Below, piece after piece: positions 44,019 to 53,139 of a DNA stretch of 64,000 bases. The translations under genes and the position numbers were made by a program. The notes under the pieces are model-generated. The model worked only from the letters and a program-made list of their open reading frames with translations. It made no database searches and had not been told where the DNA came from. The stretch's first letter is position 1. Each line of letters opens with the position of its first letter. The stretch comes from Rohdeia mirabilis (GTDB lineage: Bacteria > Planctomycetota > UBA1135 > GCA-002686595), in NCBI GenBank assembly GCA_007750655.1, contig CP036290.1, positions 2,480,001 to 2,544,000 on the forward strand, in the 5' to 3' direction.

Positions 44019-45029
44019 CTACAGCCGGTCGCGCAGTCCGGCGGCGGGCGCGTCGCCCCCGAGGGCGCGGGTGATGAGGGTGATGTTGTGGTCGAGCATC
44101 CCGACGTAGGTGCCGCGATAGGTCCCGGGCGGCCCCATGGAGTCGGAGTACAGCTCGCCGGCCACCACCACCTGGTGTCCGCGGGCCGCGGCGCCTTCGA
44201 CCAGGGCGCGCGGACCGCGGACGGACACGCTGGACTCGACGAAGATGGCCGGTACTTCGCGTTCGACGAGCAGGTTCACCAGTTCCTGGACGTGGCGCAC
44301 GCTGGCCTCGGACTCGGTCGAGATGCCCTGGACGCTCGCGACCTCGATCCCGTAGCGGCGCCCGAAGTACCCGAACGCGTCGTGCGCGGTCACGAGCAGC
44401 CGCCGTTCCGCGGGGATCGAATCGATCGAGCGCCGCGCGTACGCGTCGAGCTCGGCGAGCTCCGCGAGCACGCCCTCGAGGCGCCGGGCGATGTCCGGCG
44501 CCGCCGCCGGTGCGAGGTCGGAGAGCTCGCGCGCCACGGCCCGCGCCACCTCGGCCCACAGCACGGGGTCCATCCACAGGTGGGGGTCGTCGGCGAGCGC
44601 GCCCGCCCCCCCGACCGCGAGGCGCTGTTCGGCGGGGATCGACTCGCCGACGGCCACCACCGGACGCGCGCTCGCTCGACGCGCGTCGAGCGTGGCGTGC
44701 AGGAGCGCCTCGAGGTGCAACCCGTTCTCGAGCACCAGGTCGGCCGCGGTGAGACGCGCGGCGTCCGCACGAGTCGGTCGGTGGGTGTGGGGATCGAGTC
44801 CCGCACCGAGCAGGACCTCGGTCCGCAGGTCGTCACCGGCCAGCGTGCTGGCGATGTCGTGGATCTGACCGATCGTGGAGAGGACGAGGGGACGGGTCTC
44901 GGCCTGCGATTCGTCCGCGCCGCCGCAGCTCGTGCACGTCGGGACGAGGAGCAGACCGAACACCCCCGCGAGCAGGCCCAGCGCGAACGTGCGACGCTCG
45001 CGACGCAGCGGTGCCGCCTGCTCGCTCAA
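44019..45029 (-). CDS. Metal-binding lipoprotein of an ABC importer (ZnuA/TroA/MntA type)
   Basis: 336 aa. The N terminus has a hydrophobic helix ending LLVPTCTSCGG, a plausible lipobox. Metal ligands of cluster A-I binding proteins are visible: GLDPHTHRPT (first His), DDPHLWMDP (second His), TAHDAFGYFGRRYG and GISTESEASVRHVQELV (Glu), and Asp in GELYSDSMG. There is no His-rich loop as in zinc-specific ZnuA, which favours manganese, but this is not decisive. It captures the metal in the periplasm for the adjacent permeases. Its start overlaps the lolD stop by 4 nt. Confidence 0.85.
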   Translation of the reverse strand: MSEQAAPLRRERRTFALGLLAGVFGLLLVPTCTSCGGADESQAETRPLVLSTIGQIHDIASTLAGDDLRTEVLLGAGLDPHTHRPTRADAARLTAADLVLENGLHLEALLHATLDARRASARPVVAVGESIPAEQRLAVGGAGALADDPHLWMDPVLWAEVARAVARELSDLAPAAAPDIARRLEGVLAELAELDAYARRSIDSIPAERRLLVTAHDAFGYFGRRYGIEVASVQGISTESEASVRHVQELVNLLVEREVPAIFVESSVSVRGPRALVEGAAARGHQVVVAGELYSDSMGPPGTYRGTYVGMLDHNITLITRALGGDAPAAGLRDRL

Positions 45030-45808
45030 GGGACGACCGGCAGGGGATCCTTCACCTCGGACGGATCGAGCACCACTCCGTCGCGCATGTAGACGGTGCG
45101 GTCGCAGCGGTCCGCCAGACGCGCGTCGTGCGTGACCATCAGGAGCGAGAGGCCGCGGCTCTTCTGTTCGCTGAACAGGAGCTCGAGCACCTGACTGCCC
45201 GTCGCCTGGTCGAGGTTGCCCGTCGGTTCGTCGGCGATCAACAGCGGCGGGTCGTGGAACAGCGCGCGCGCCAGCGCCACGCGTTGCCGCTCGCCACCGG
45301 ACAGCTGCTCCGGCCGGTGGTCGAGCCGTTCTTCCAGTCCGAAGCCGATCAAGAGGTCGCGCGCGCGTGTGTCGAGCTCGCGCTTGCGACGGCGGTACGC
45401 ACCGCGGCCGTAGCGGATCATCGACGGCAGCAGCACGTTCTCGACCGCGTCGAGCTCCGGCAGCAGGTGGTAGAACTGGAACACGAAGCCGATCTTGAGG
45501 TTGCGCAGGCTGGCGCGCTTCTCCTTCGAGAGCGCCCAGGCGTCGACGCCGTCCAGTTCGACGGTTCCGGTCGTCGGGCTGTCCAAGAGACCGAGCACGT
45601 GTAGCAACGTGCTCTTGCCCGCGCCCGACGTGCCGATCAGGGCCACGCTCTCCGAACGACCGACGTCGATGTCGACGCCGTGCAGGACGTCGAGGCGGCG
45701 GTCGCCGATGGGGAACGACTTCGTGATCCCGCGCGCGCGCAGGATCGGTGTGCCTTCTGCGCCGCCGTGGCGTCCGCTGCCCACGGAAGTGGTGGTCGTG
45801 TCGGTCAT
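45026..45808 (-). CDS. lolD: Lipoprotein-release-type ABC ATPase (LolD/MacB group)
   Basis: 260 aa from ATG 45808, with a short Thr/Gly-rich N terminus. Walker [10 protein letters not shown], signature [15 protein letters not shown], Walker [13 protein letters not shown] and [14 protein letters not shown] place it in the LolD/FtsE/MacB subfamily; [19 protein letters not shown] is the typical Q-loop. It follows the LolC/E-type permease by 28 nt, so the pair probably moves lipoproteins off the inner membrane or acts as a related mechanotransmitter. The 4-nt overlap with the metal-binding lipoprotein gene is noteworthy. Confidence 0.82.
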   Translation of the reverse strand: MTDTTTTSVGSGRHGGAEGTPILRARGITKSFPIGDRRLDVLHGVDIDVGRSESVALIGTSGAGKSTLLHVLGLLDSPTTGTVELDGVDAWALSKEKRASLRNLKIGFVFQFYHLLPELDAVENVLLPSMIRYGRGAYRRRKRELDTRARDLLIGFGLEERLDHRPEQLSGGERQRVALARALFHDPPLLIADEPTGNLDQATGSQVLELLFSEQKSRGLSLLMVTHDARLADRCDRTVYMRDGVVLDPSEVKDPLPVVP

Positions 45809-45836
45809 GTCGGCAGGCCGTTGGTTCGTGCGGTGG

Positions 45837-47327
45837 TCACTGGTTGCGCAGCGCGACCAGGGGATCGACGCGCGCGGCACGCCAGGCCGGAATGGCGGAG
45901 AAGAGCAGCGTCGACGTGAACGCGCCGGCGGCGATCCACAGCACCGTCATGGGCTCGACGTCGGACGGGATCTCGTCGAAGTAGTAGATCTCGCGGTTGA
46001 AGATCGTCACACCGAGCAGGTCGCTGAGCCAGATCTCGATGTCGTTGATGTAGGTGGCGCCCAGGATGCCGCCCGCCGCGCCGAGCAGCGTCCCGAGGAA
46101 GGCGTTCCAGAAGCCGATCAAGAGGAACGTCGACATGATCCCGCGTGGCGTCGCGCCGACCGCCGCCAGGATGCCGATGTCGCGGCGCTTCTCGGTGACC
46201 ATCATCGTGAGGATCGAGAAGATCGTGAAGCCGGAGACGACCAGGATCAGACTGAGCATGATCGCCATCAGCACGCGCTCGTTCTTGATCGCACCGATGA
46301 GGTTCTGGCGGGAGTCCTCCCAGGTCTTGACCTGCCCGGGAAAGGCCACGATCTCGCCGTTGCGGCCGTAGCCGCCGGCGATCAACCCAGCTGCCAGGAA
46401 GTCGCGCTCGAGGTCGACCTTCAGCGCCGCGCCGTACTCGTCGTAGTCCTTGGTCCGCACCAGGATCTCGCTGTATTCGCGGTGTCCGCTCAGAAGGTCC
46501 TCGAGTTCGGCGCGGTCCATGTAGATCCGCTCCAGATCGAGGGCGTGGGCACCGGTGCGGAACGAACCCGCCACGACGAAGCGGCGATTCGCGCTGGTGA
46601 CCGAACCGTCGGGCGACGGCAGGATCGTGACGACCTCGACCTCATCGCCGGGGACCAGGCTCAGTCCGCTCATGAGGCTCTCGCCCATGACGATCGCGGC
46701 GGCGGGTCGCCCGTCGGTGCGGTAGGACCTCGGGCGCTCGAACGGCAACAGGGGGTTCTGCACGCGCATGCCGCGCAGGGGCTCGCGCCGCAGCGAGTGG
46801 AAGAACTCGGTGGTCGAGAACTCGTCGCGCGCGCGACCGTCGGCGGAACGACCCGCGGTGGGGACCAGCGGGAGACCCAGCGCAGCCAGGAGCGGGGCCG
46901 CGGCCGCTTCGGCGAGGAGTGCCGGCGTGCGCAGTTCCACTCCGATCAGTTGGATGGCGGAGAGATCGCCCGCCGACCCCGCCATCAGTCGCTCGGTACG
47001 ACGCCCGTCACCGGCGGCCTGGGCGTACCAGACCAGACGCGGTGACGCGGCCTCGACCCGCTCGTCCGCGAAGAGTCGCTCGAGGAGCGGCGCGGGCGTA
47101 CGCGTGCTGCTGGCGCTGGACCCGTCCGTGCCGCGGCCTTCCTGGGAGGGGGCGATCGCGAGGTCCGAGAGGTCGCCACGCAGCATGGCGCGACTCGACT
47201 CGAGGAAGCCCGACATGATCGAGAGGATCAGGATCAGCGCGCCGACGGCCACGAAGATCCCACCGACCCCGATCCAGTTCGTGCGGCGCGTCAAGAGGTA
47301 GCGCCAGGAGAGGAAGACTCGATACAC
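45837..47327 (-). CDS. LolC/LolE-type ABC transporter permease
   Basis: 496 aa from GTG 47327. The first transmembrane helix (about 20-40) follows the typical FLSWRYLLTRRTNWIG start. A large periplasmic domain (about 40-350) comes next, then three C-terminal helices with EKRRDIGILAAVGATPRGI between the first two, the FtsX/LolC coupling helix. The C terminus IPAWRAARVDPLVALRNQ is the family end. It pairs with the LolD-type ATPase. The order lysS-permease-LolD resembles that of several Gram-negative phyla. Whether it carries out true Lol sorting in a planctomycete is inference. Confidence 0.87.
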   Translation of the reverse strand: MYRVFLSWRYLLTRRTNWIGVGGIFVAVGALILILSIMSGFLESSRAMLRGDLSDLAIAPSQEGRGTDGSSASSTRTPAPLLERLFADERVEAASPRLVWYAQAAGDGRRTERLMAGSAGDLSAIQLIGVELRTPALLAEAAAAPLLAALGLPLVPTAGRSADGRARDEFSTTEFFHSLRREPLRGMRVQNPLLPFERPRSYRTDGRPAAAIVMGESLMSGLSLVPGDEVEVVTILPSPDGSVTSANRRFVVAGSFRTGAHALDLERIYMDRAELEDLLSGHREYSEILVRTKDYDEYGAALKVDLERDFLAAGLIAGGYGRNGEIVAFPGQVKTWEDSRQNLIGAIKNERVLMAIMLSLILVVSGFTIFSILTMMVTEKRRDIGILAAVGATPRGIMSTFLLIGFWNAFLGTLLGAAGGILGATYINDIEIWLSDLLGVTIFNREIYYFDEIPSDVEPMTVLWIAAGAFTSTLLFSAIPAWRAARVDPLVALRNQ

Positions 47328-47356
47328 GGACGGGTGGTGGTCTGGGAGCGGGTCGG

Positions 47357-48883
47357 TCAGACGGGCGTCGCGCTCGTCTCGGTCGCCTCGGCGTCGTCGC
47401 CCTCGTTCGGGCGCTGCGGACGCATGGCCGGGAACAGGAGAACGTCCCGGATCGAGTCCTGGTTGCACAGGATCATGACCAACCGGTCGATTCCCACCCC
47501 GAGGCCCGCGGTGGGGGGCATTCCGTACTCGAGCGCCTGCACGTAGTCGACGTCGACCTCGCCCGGGGCCTCGGGATCCTTGCTCGCCACCTGCTCGGCG
47601 AAGCGGCGGTGCTGCTCGGCCGGGTCGTTCAGCTCGCTGAAGCCGTTGCCGATCTCCATGCCGCCGATGAACAGCTCGAGGCGTTCGGCCACGCGCGGAT
47701 CCTCCGGTGACGCCTTGGCCAGCGGACTGATCTGGATCGGGTAGTCGGTGACGAAGATCGGGCCGTCGAGGTGTTCTTCGACCGTGGCCTCGTAGACCTC
47801 GTTCGCGAGCTTGTAGTAGATCGCTTCCGTGTTCGCGGCCGCCGCGCGCAGGGCCGGATCGATCTTCAGCTCGGCCGCCTTCGCCAGCACCGCGTCGCGG
47901 TCGTGGAAGTCGCAGCCCGCGTGCTCGCGGAACAGGTCCATGTACGAGCGGCGCTCGAACGGCGCCGACAGGTCGTAGGTCGTGCCGCGGAACTCGAGCG
48001 ACGTGGTACCGCAGACCGCCTGCGCGAGGCCCGACACGATCTGCTCGAAGATCTCGATCATGCGGCGGTAATCGGCCTGGGCCTCGTACAGCTCGAGCAT
48101 CGTGAACTCGGGGTTGTGGCGCACGCTGAGCCCCTCGTTGCGGAAGTTCCGACTGACCTCGAACACGCGCTCCATGCCGCCGACGATGCAGCGCTTCAGG
48201 TAGAGCTCGGGGGCGATGCGCAGGAACAACTCGGTGCCGAGCGCGTTGTGGTGCGTCACGAACGGCCGCGCCGCGGCGCCACCGGCGATGGGGTGCAGCG
48301 TCGGTGTCTCGACCTCGAGGTAGCCCTGGTCCTCGAGGAAGCGGCGGATCCACGACAGGGTCCGGCTGCGCTTGGTGAAGACCTCGGCCACGCCCTCGCT
48401 GGTCCACAGGTCCACGTAGCGCCGGCGGTAGCGGATTTCCTTGTCGGAGAGGCCGTGCCACTTCTCGGGCGGGGGCGCGACGCTCTTGGCGAGCAGGTGC
48501 ACCTCGTCGGCCCAGATGGTCGGCTCGCCCTTCTGGGTGAAGGCCAGTTCGCCGCTGATGCCGACCAGGTCTCCGCCGTCGAGCAGCTTGCGGTCGGGCC
48601 ACCAGTCGGCGAGGCGCGCCTTCTGCATGCCGATCTGGATGCGGCCGCTGCGGTCCAGGACCGGCGCGAAGACGAGCTTCCCGAAGTCGCGCAGCGAGAG
48701 CAGGCGACCGGCGACGGTGACGCGCTCGCCGACGCGCGGACCGGGTTCTTCGGCGGTCCCGGCGGCGGCGAGCAGGTCCGCGATCGGTTCGGCGTCGACG
48801 CCGCGCGCGGGGTAGGGATCGAGCCCCCGCTCGCGCATCTGCTCGATCTTGGCCAGGCGGTCGGTGTGGGCGAGGTCGGTCAT
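47357..48883 (-). CDS. lysS: Lysyl-tRNA synthetase (class II)
   Basis: 508 aa from ATG 48883. The N-terminal OB fold includes RVTVAGRLLSLRDFGKLVFAPV; motif 2 is FRNEGLSVRHNPEFTMLELYEA, GGMEIGNGFSELNDPAEQ holds the lysine-binding residues, and motif 3 is GLGVGIDRLVMIL. It attaches lysine to tRNA-Lys in the cytosol. It leads a leftward run with the Lol-type permease 29 nt downstream. Longer in-frame sequence to 49081 is Arg/Pro-rich and not needed. A TAGGGT element ~66 nt upstream is a weak promoter candidate. Confidence 0.95.
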   Translation of the reverse strand: MTDLAHTDRLAKIEQMRERGLDPYPARGVDAEPIADLLAAAGTAEEPGPRVGERVTVAGRLLSLRDFGKLVFAPVLDRSGRIQIGMQKARLADWWPDRKLLDGGDLVGISGELAFTQKGEPTIWADEVHLLAKSVAPPPEKWHGLSDKEIRYRRRYVDLWTSEGVAEVFTKRSRTLSWIRRFLEDQGYLEVETPTLHPIAGGAAARPFVTHHNALGTELFLRIAPELYLKRCIVGGMERVFEVSRNFRNEGLSVRHNPEFTMLELYEAQADYRRMIEIFEQIVSGLAQAVCGTTSLEFRGTTYDLSAPFERRSYMDLFREHAGCDFHDRDAVLAKAAELKIDPALRAAAANTEAIYYKLANEVYEATVEEHLDGPIFVTDYPIQISPLAKASPEDPRVAERLELFIGGMEIGNGFSELNDPAEQHRRFAEQVASKDPEAPGEVDVDYVQALEYGMPPTAGLGVGIDRLVMILCNQDSIRDVLLFPAMRPQRPNEGDDAEATETSATPV

Positions 48884-49159
48884 GGCGGTGGTCGGCGCGG
48901 GCGATTCGGAGTTCCGGATCGTGGGGACGGGGCCGAGGACGCGCACCCTAGCGCCCGGGCCCGAGGGTCCGAAGCGCATCCGGCGGTCGAGTGCGCGAGT
49001 GGCGGACTCGACCGTGCCGGCCCGCGCGCGCTCCGTGTCCGGGCGCTCGTGCCGGCCTTGCGAAGACGCGCTCGGCGTCACCGCCCGCCGCGACGAAGAG
49101 GCACCCCGGATACGACGACGGCCGCGCTCGTCATCGAGGCGCGGCCGCGGCGGTGGGAG

Positions 49160-49235
49160 TGGTGGAGGATAGGGGAGTCGAACCCCTGACCTCTACAATG
49201 CCATTGTAGCGCTCTACCAACTGAGCTAATCCCCC
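49160..49235 (-). tRNA. tRNA-Ala (anticodon GGC)
   Basis: A 76-nt cloverleaf on the minus strand, with the CCA tail encoded (49160-49162). The acceptor stem pairs GGGGGAT with ATCCTCC and contains the G3-U70 wobble that marks alanine tRNAs. The D arm is TTAGCTCAGTTGGTAGAGC, the anticodon stem CTACA/TGTAG with loop ATGGCAT gives GGC, and the T loop is GTTCGACTC. It reads the GCC and GCT alanine codons, GCC being heavily used here. Confidence 0.96.
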
Positions 49236-49592
49236 ACGGGACCCGCATCGGCGCTGCTCGCGTGGCGAGCCGGAGAGGGTCGGCAGCCCTCTCGCACCCA
49301 TGTGGACGGGAGAGAGTGGCGACGGGTCGCGGGAGGGTCAAGAGGGCCGCACCATTTTCGGGTGACTCATCCCGCTTCGGGTGCGCCCGCCGCCGGACGG
49401 TCCACTATCGTGCTCGGCTCGAAGCGCGGCGCGGATCCTCGCGCCGGAGCCGTGCCGATGGGCCCCGCTCGCTTCGCGCGCCCGTCCACTGCAACGGTCC
49501 GGCGGGCCCGCGACGTCCAGCGCGCCCGTTGCCCGCGCCCCCGTCCTTTCATCGCGCCCGTCCCCCCGCGCCCCCGTCCTTCATCGATCGCC
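49236..49592. other. Intergenic region between tRNA-Ala and leuS
   Basis: 357 bases without a gene that I accept. On the tRNA strand a TTGACC (49336-49341) with CACTCT 17 nt on (49313-49318) is a weak promoter candidate. A 7-bp perfect stem GAGAGGG/CCCTCTC lies at 49273-49293. TATCGT at 49406-49411 may serve leuS. A ~20-bp imperfect direct repeat occurs at 49534-49554 and 49567-49586. No T-box or riboswitch architecture is apparent. Confidence 0.35.
49534..49586 (+). repeat. Imperfect ~20-bp direct repeat before leuS
   Basis: Two copies beginning CGCGCCCCCGTCCT and ending CATCG, 33 bases apart, differing by one T. They end 6 nt before the leuS start codon. Confidence 0.6.
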
Positions 49593-52184
49593 GTGACCAA
49601 CGCCTACGACCCCCAGGCCATCGAGCGCCGCTGGCAGGCCCACTGGGCAAAGAACAGCACCTTCCGCGCGCCCAACCCGGGCGACGCCGACTTCGACCCC
49701 GAGCAGCCGAAGTACTACGTGCTCGACATGTTCCCGTACCCCTCGGGCGCCGGTCTGCACGTGGGACACCCGATGGGCTACATCGGCACCGACGTGGTCG
49801 CCCGTCGCAAGCGGATGGAGGGCTTCAACGTCCTGCACCCGATGGGCTACGACGCGTTCGGTCTGCCGGCCGAGCAGTACGCGATCGCCACCGGCCAGCA
49901 CCCGGCCGAGACCACGGCCAAGAACGTCGCGACCTTCCGGCGCCAGCTCGAGCTGATCGGTCTGTCCTACGACTGGAGCCGCGAGTTCGCCACCAGTGAC
50001 GTCAGCTACTACCGCTGGACCCAGTGGATCTTCGCGCGCCTGTTCGATCGCGGGCTGGCCTACCAGTCCGAGGTCGCGGTCTGGTGGTGCGAGGCGCTGA
50101 AGACGGTGCTGGCGAACGAGGAGGTCATCAACGGGCGCTCCGAGCGCGGCGACCACCCCTGCGAGCGCCGTCCGCTCAAGCAGTGGATGCTGAAGATCAC
50201 GGCCTACGCCGATCGCTTGATCGACGACCTGGACGACCTGGACTGGCCGGAGTCGGTCAAGACGATGCAGCGCGAGTGGATCGGCCGCTCCGAGGGCGCC
50301 GAGATCGACTTCGCGGTGGCCGGGCACGAGGGCGGAGCGGTGCGCGTGTTCACGACGCGGCCCGACACGCTGTACGGCGCGACGTTCTGCGTCCTCGCGC
50401 CCGAACACCCGCTCGTCGCGACGATCGTCACCGCGGATCAGCGCGCAGCGGTCGACGCCTACGTGCGCACCGCGGCCGCCAAGAGCGATCTCGACCGCAC
50501 GGACCTGGCGAAGGGCAAGACCGGCGTGTTCACCGGGGCCTTCGCGCTCAATCCGTTGATGGACCCGGCCGATCCCACAGCGCGCGTGCCGATCTGGGTC
50601 GCGGACTACGTGCTGGCGACCTACGGCACCGGCGCGATCATGTGCGTGCCCGGTCACGACGAGCGCGACTGGGAGTTCGCGCAGCAGTTCGACCTGCCGA
50701 TCGTGCGCGTCGTGGGGGACGACGCGAACGACGACGGGCCCCTCGAGGCCTGCCGGACGGAGAAGGGTGTGGCCGTGAACAGTCCGGGCTGGAACGGGCT
50801 CGCGACGGAGGCCGCGAAGGCGCGCGCGATCGAACTGCTGGTCGAGAGCGGCGCCGGCGAGGCCAAGGTCACCTACCGCCTGCGCGACTGGCTGTTCAGC
50901 CGTCAACGCTACTGGGGCGAGCCGTTCCCCGTGCTGCACCACGGCGACGGGAGCACGACGCGCGTGCCCGACGAGCACCTGCCGGTCGAACTGCCGCCGA
51001 TGACCGACTTCGCGCCCGCGGACGACGGTGCGGCGCCGCTCGCACGCGCCACCGACTGGGTGCGGACCACCGACCCGATCAGCGGCGAGCCCGTGCGCCG
51101 CGACACGGACACGATGCCGGGGTGGGCCGGTTCGTGCTGGTACTACCTGCGCTTCATGGACCCCGCGAACGACGCCGCGCCCTTCTCGAAGGAAGCGGCC
51201 GCGTACTGGGGCGACGTGGACCTCTACGTCGGCGGCACCGAGCACGCCGTGCTGCACCTTCTGTACGCGCGCTTCTGGCACAAGGTGCTGTTCGACGAGG
51301 GACTCGTGGCGACGAAAGAGCCGTTCGCGCGTCTCTTCAACCAGGGCATGCTGACGGCGTTCGCCTACAAGGACGCGAGCGGTCGACTGGTGCCCACCGA
51401 CGAGGTCGAGTTCCAGGGCGACCGCGCCGTGACGAAGGACGGCCACGCGCCGCTCGAACAGGTCGTCGCGAAGATGTCGAAGTCGCTCCGCAACGTCGTC
51501 AACCCCGACGACGTGTGCGCCGAGTACGGCGTCGACACGTTCCGTCTGTACGAGATGTTCATGGGGCCGCTGTCCGACAGCAAGCCCTGGAACCCGCGCG
51601 ACGTGCCGGGCTGCCGGCGCTTCGTCGAGCGTGTCTGGCGCCTGTTCGTCGACGAGGGCACCGACGCGCCCGTGCGCCCGCACCTGGCGGCTGCGATGGG
51701 CAGCGAGCCGGAGGGCCCCGCCGCCGATCTCGAGCGCTCCCTGGCGCGCACCATCGTGCGCGTGAACGACGCCTTCGGCGGCTTCAACTTCAACACCGCG
51801 ATCGCGGCGCTGATGACGTTCGTCAACGACGCGACCAAGGCGGCGGAACACCTGCGCCGCGACCAGGCCGAGCGCTTCGTGCTGGCGCTCTCGCCCTTCG
51901 CGCCGCACCTGGCGGAAGAGCTGTGGTCGCGTCTCGGCCACACCGAGACTCTGGCCCGCGCGGCCTGGCCCACCTGCGATCCGAAGTGGCTCGTCGAGGA
52001 CGAGATCGAGATCGTGGTCCAGGTCAACGGCAAGGTCCGCGGGCGCGTCAAGGTGCCGAAGGACATCGACAAGGACGCGCTGGGCGAGCTCGCGAAGGCG
52101 CACACCGGCAGCCACCTCGAAGGCGTCACGATCGTGAAGACGGTCGTGGTGCCGGGGCGACTGGTCAACTTCGTGGCGAAGTAG
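49593..52184 (+). CDS. leuS: Leucyl-tRNA synthetase
   Basis: 863 aa class I synthetase from GTG 49593; the upstream in-frame extension is low-complexity. YVLDMFPYPSGAGLHVGHPMGY contains the HIGH-type motif (HVGH). The CP1 editing domain is present (FTTRPDTLYGATFCVLAPEHPL), and KMSKSLRNVVNPDD is the KMSKS motif. The bacterial C-terminal domain ends VVPGRLVNFVAK. It charges tRNA-Leu and edits mischarged products. It lies opposite the tRNA-Ala gene and upstream of the superoxide dismutase gene. Confidence 0.95.
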   Translation: MTNAYDPQAIERRWQAHWAKNSTFRAPNPGDADFDPEQPKYYVLDMFPYPSGAGLHVGHPMGYIGTDVVARRKRMEGFNVLHPMGYDAFGLPAEQYAIATGQHPAETTAKNVATFRRQLELIGLSYDWSREFATSDVSYYRWTQWIFARLFDRGLAYQSEVAVWWCEALKTVLANEEVINGRSERGDHPCERRPLKQWMLKITAYADRLIDDLDDLDWPESVKTMQREWIGRSEGAEIDFAVAGHEGGAVRVFTTRPDTLYGATFCVLAPEHPLVATIVTADQRAAVDAYVRTAAAKSDLDRTDLAKGKTGVFTGAFALNPLMDPADPTARVPIWVADYVLATYGTGAIMCVPGHDERDWEFAQQFDLPIVRVVGDDANDDGPLEACRTEKGVAVNSPGWNGLATEAAKARAIELLVESGAGEAKVTYRLRDWLFSRQRYWGEPFPVLHHGDGSTTRVPDEHLPVELPPMTDFAPADDGAAPLARATDWVRTTDPISGEPVRRDTDTMPGWAGSCWYYLRFMDPANDAAPFSKEAAAYWGDVDLYVGGTEHAVLHLLYARFWHKVLFDEGLVATKEPFARLFNQGMLTAFAYKDASGRLVPTDEVEFQGDRAVTKDGHAPLEQVVAKMSKSLRNVVNPDDVCAEYGVDTFRLYEMFMGPLSDSKPWNPRDVPGCRRFVERVWRLFVDEGTDAPVRPHLAAAMGSEPEGPAADLERSLARTIVRVNDAFGGFNFNTAIAALMTFVNDATKAAEHLRRDQAERFVLALSPFAPHLAEELWSRLGHTETLARAAWPTCDPKWLVEDEIEIVVQVNGKVRGRVKVPKDIDKDALGELAKAHTGSHLEGVTIVKTVVVPGRLVNFVAK

Positions 52185-52425
52185 GTCCCGCGCCCCGGCG
52201 CCCAGGGGATCCTGCCCCGGGTGAGTCCAGAGCCCGCTCGATGTCCCGCGGGTCGGGCCTTGCCCGGAACGCGCTCGGGGCATACACCAGGGGATCGTCC
52301 GAACGCTGGTCGCCGCGCTCCGCCCGAGGAGCCGCGGGGCCGGCAGCGTCCATCCGGACCGTCGCAGCCGCGCTTCGCGCCCGACGGCCACTTCGCAAAC
52401 AACCCTCGACCCACTCCGACCTGCC

Positions 52426-53010
52426 ATGGCTTTCAAGCTGCCCGACCTGCCCTTCGCCGCCGACGCCCTCGCCTCCAAGGGCATGAGCCCGGAGACCTTC
52501 GAGTACCACCACGGCAAGCACCACAACGCCTACGTCACGAAGCTGAACGAGCTGATCGTGGGCACCACCCACGAGAACGCCAGCCTCGAGGACATCATCG
52601 TGGCGGCCGACGGCGGGCTCTTCAACCAGGCCGCCCAGCACTACAACCACAGCTTCTTCTGGAACTGCCTCAGCCCCGACGACCAGCGCGGCCCCCAGGG
52701 TCGTCTCGCGGACGCCATCGACAAGCAGTGGGGCACGCTCCAGTCCTTCAAGGACGACTTCTCGGCCAAAGCGGCCGGCGTCTTCGGCAGTGGCTGGGCC
52801 TGGCTCGTCCGCAAGGGCGACGGCTCGCTCGCGATCACCCAGGAGGCGAACGCCGGCTGCCCGATCAAGTCGGGCGACACGCCGATCCTCACGCTCGACG
52901 TGTGGGAGCACGCCTACTACGTGGACCACCGCAACGCCCGACCGAAGTTCATCGAGGGCTTCTGGACCATGACCAACTGGGAGTTCGCGAACCGGAACTA
53001 CGAAGCCTGA
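52426..53010 (+). CDS. sodB: Superoxide dismutase, iron type
   Basis: 194 aa. The four metal ligands are in place: H28 (FEYHHGKHH), H75 (HYNHSFFWN), D158 and H162 (DVWEHAYY). AAQHYNHSFFWNCL and the lack of the Mn-type signature around residues 70-80 favour Fe over Mn, though cambialistic use cannot be excluded. It dismutates superoxide in the cytosol; no signal peptide is seen. It follows leuS by 241 bases, which contain no gene I can support, and is closed by a strong hairpin. Confidence 0.94.
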   Translation: MAFKLPDLPFAADALASKGMSPETFEYHHGKHHNAYVTKLNELIVGTTHENASLEDIIVAADGGLFNQAAQHYNHSFFWNCLSPDDQRGPQGRLADAIDKQWGTLQSFKDDFSAKAAGVFGSGWAWLVRKGDGSLAITQEANAGCPIKSGDTPILTLDVWEHAYYVDHRNARPKFIEGFWTMTNWEFANRNYEA

Positions 53011-53042
53011 GCGGTGCCGCTCTCGAGCGGCTGACCCACGCG

Positions 53043-53085
53043 GCGCGCCCGCCCGATCCCCAGCGCGGGGAACGGGCGGGCGCGC
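53043..53085 (+). terminator. Hairpin terminator after sodB
   Basis: A 13-bp perfect GC stem (53043-53055 with 53073-53085) encloses a further CCCC/GGGG pairing and is followed by TCGCTTTCG. It lies 32 nt after the sodB stop and separates it from fabG. Confidence 0.7.
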
Positions 53086-53139
53086 TCGCTTTCGCCCGCG
53101 CCGCTTGATTCGGTCGAGGCCCCTGCGGACGATGGCGCG

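Noticed and set aside
49236..49592. T-box or other tRNA-sensing leader for leuS
   Set aside because: No specifier-stem layout or T-box consensus was found in the leader; only a short stem and a direct repeat are visible.
52185..52425. Small gene between leuS and sodB
   Set aside because: Open frames exist but show Arg/Pro-rich composition without start context or domains.
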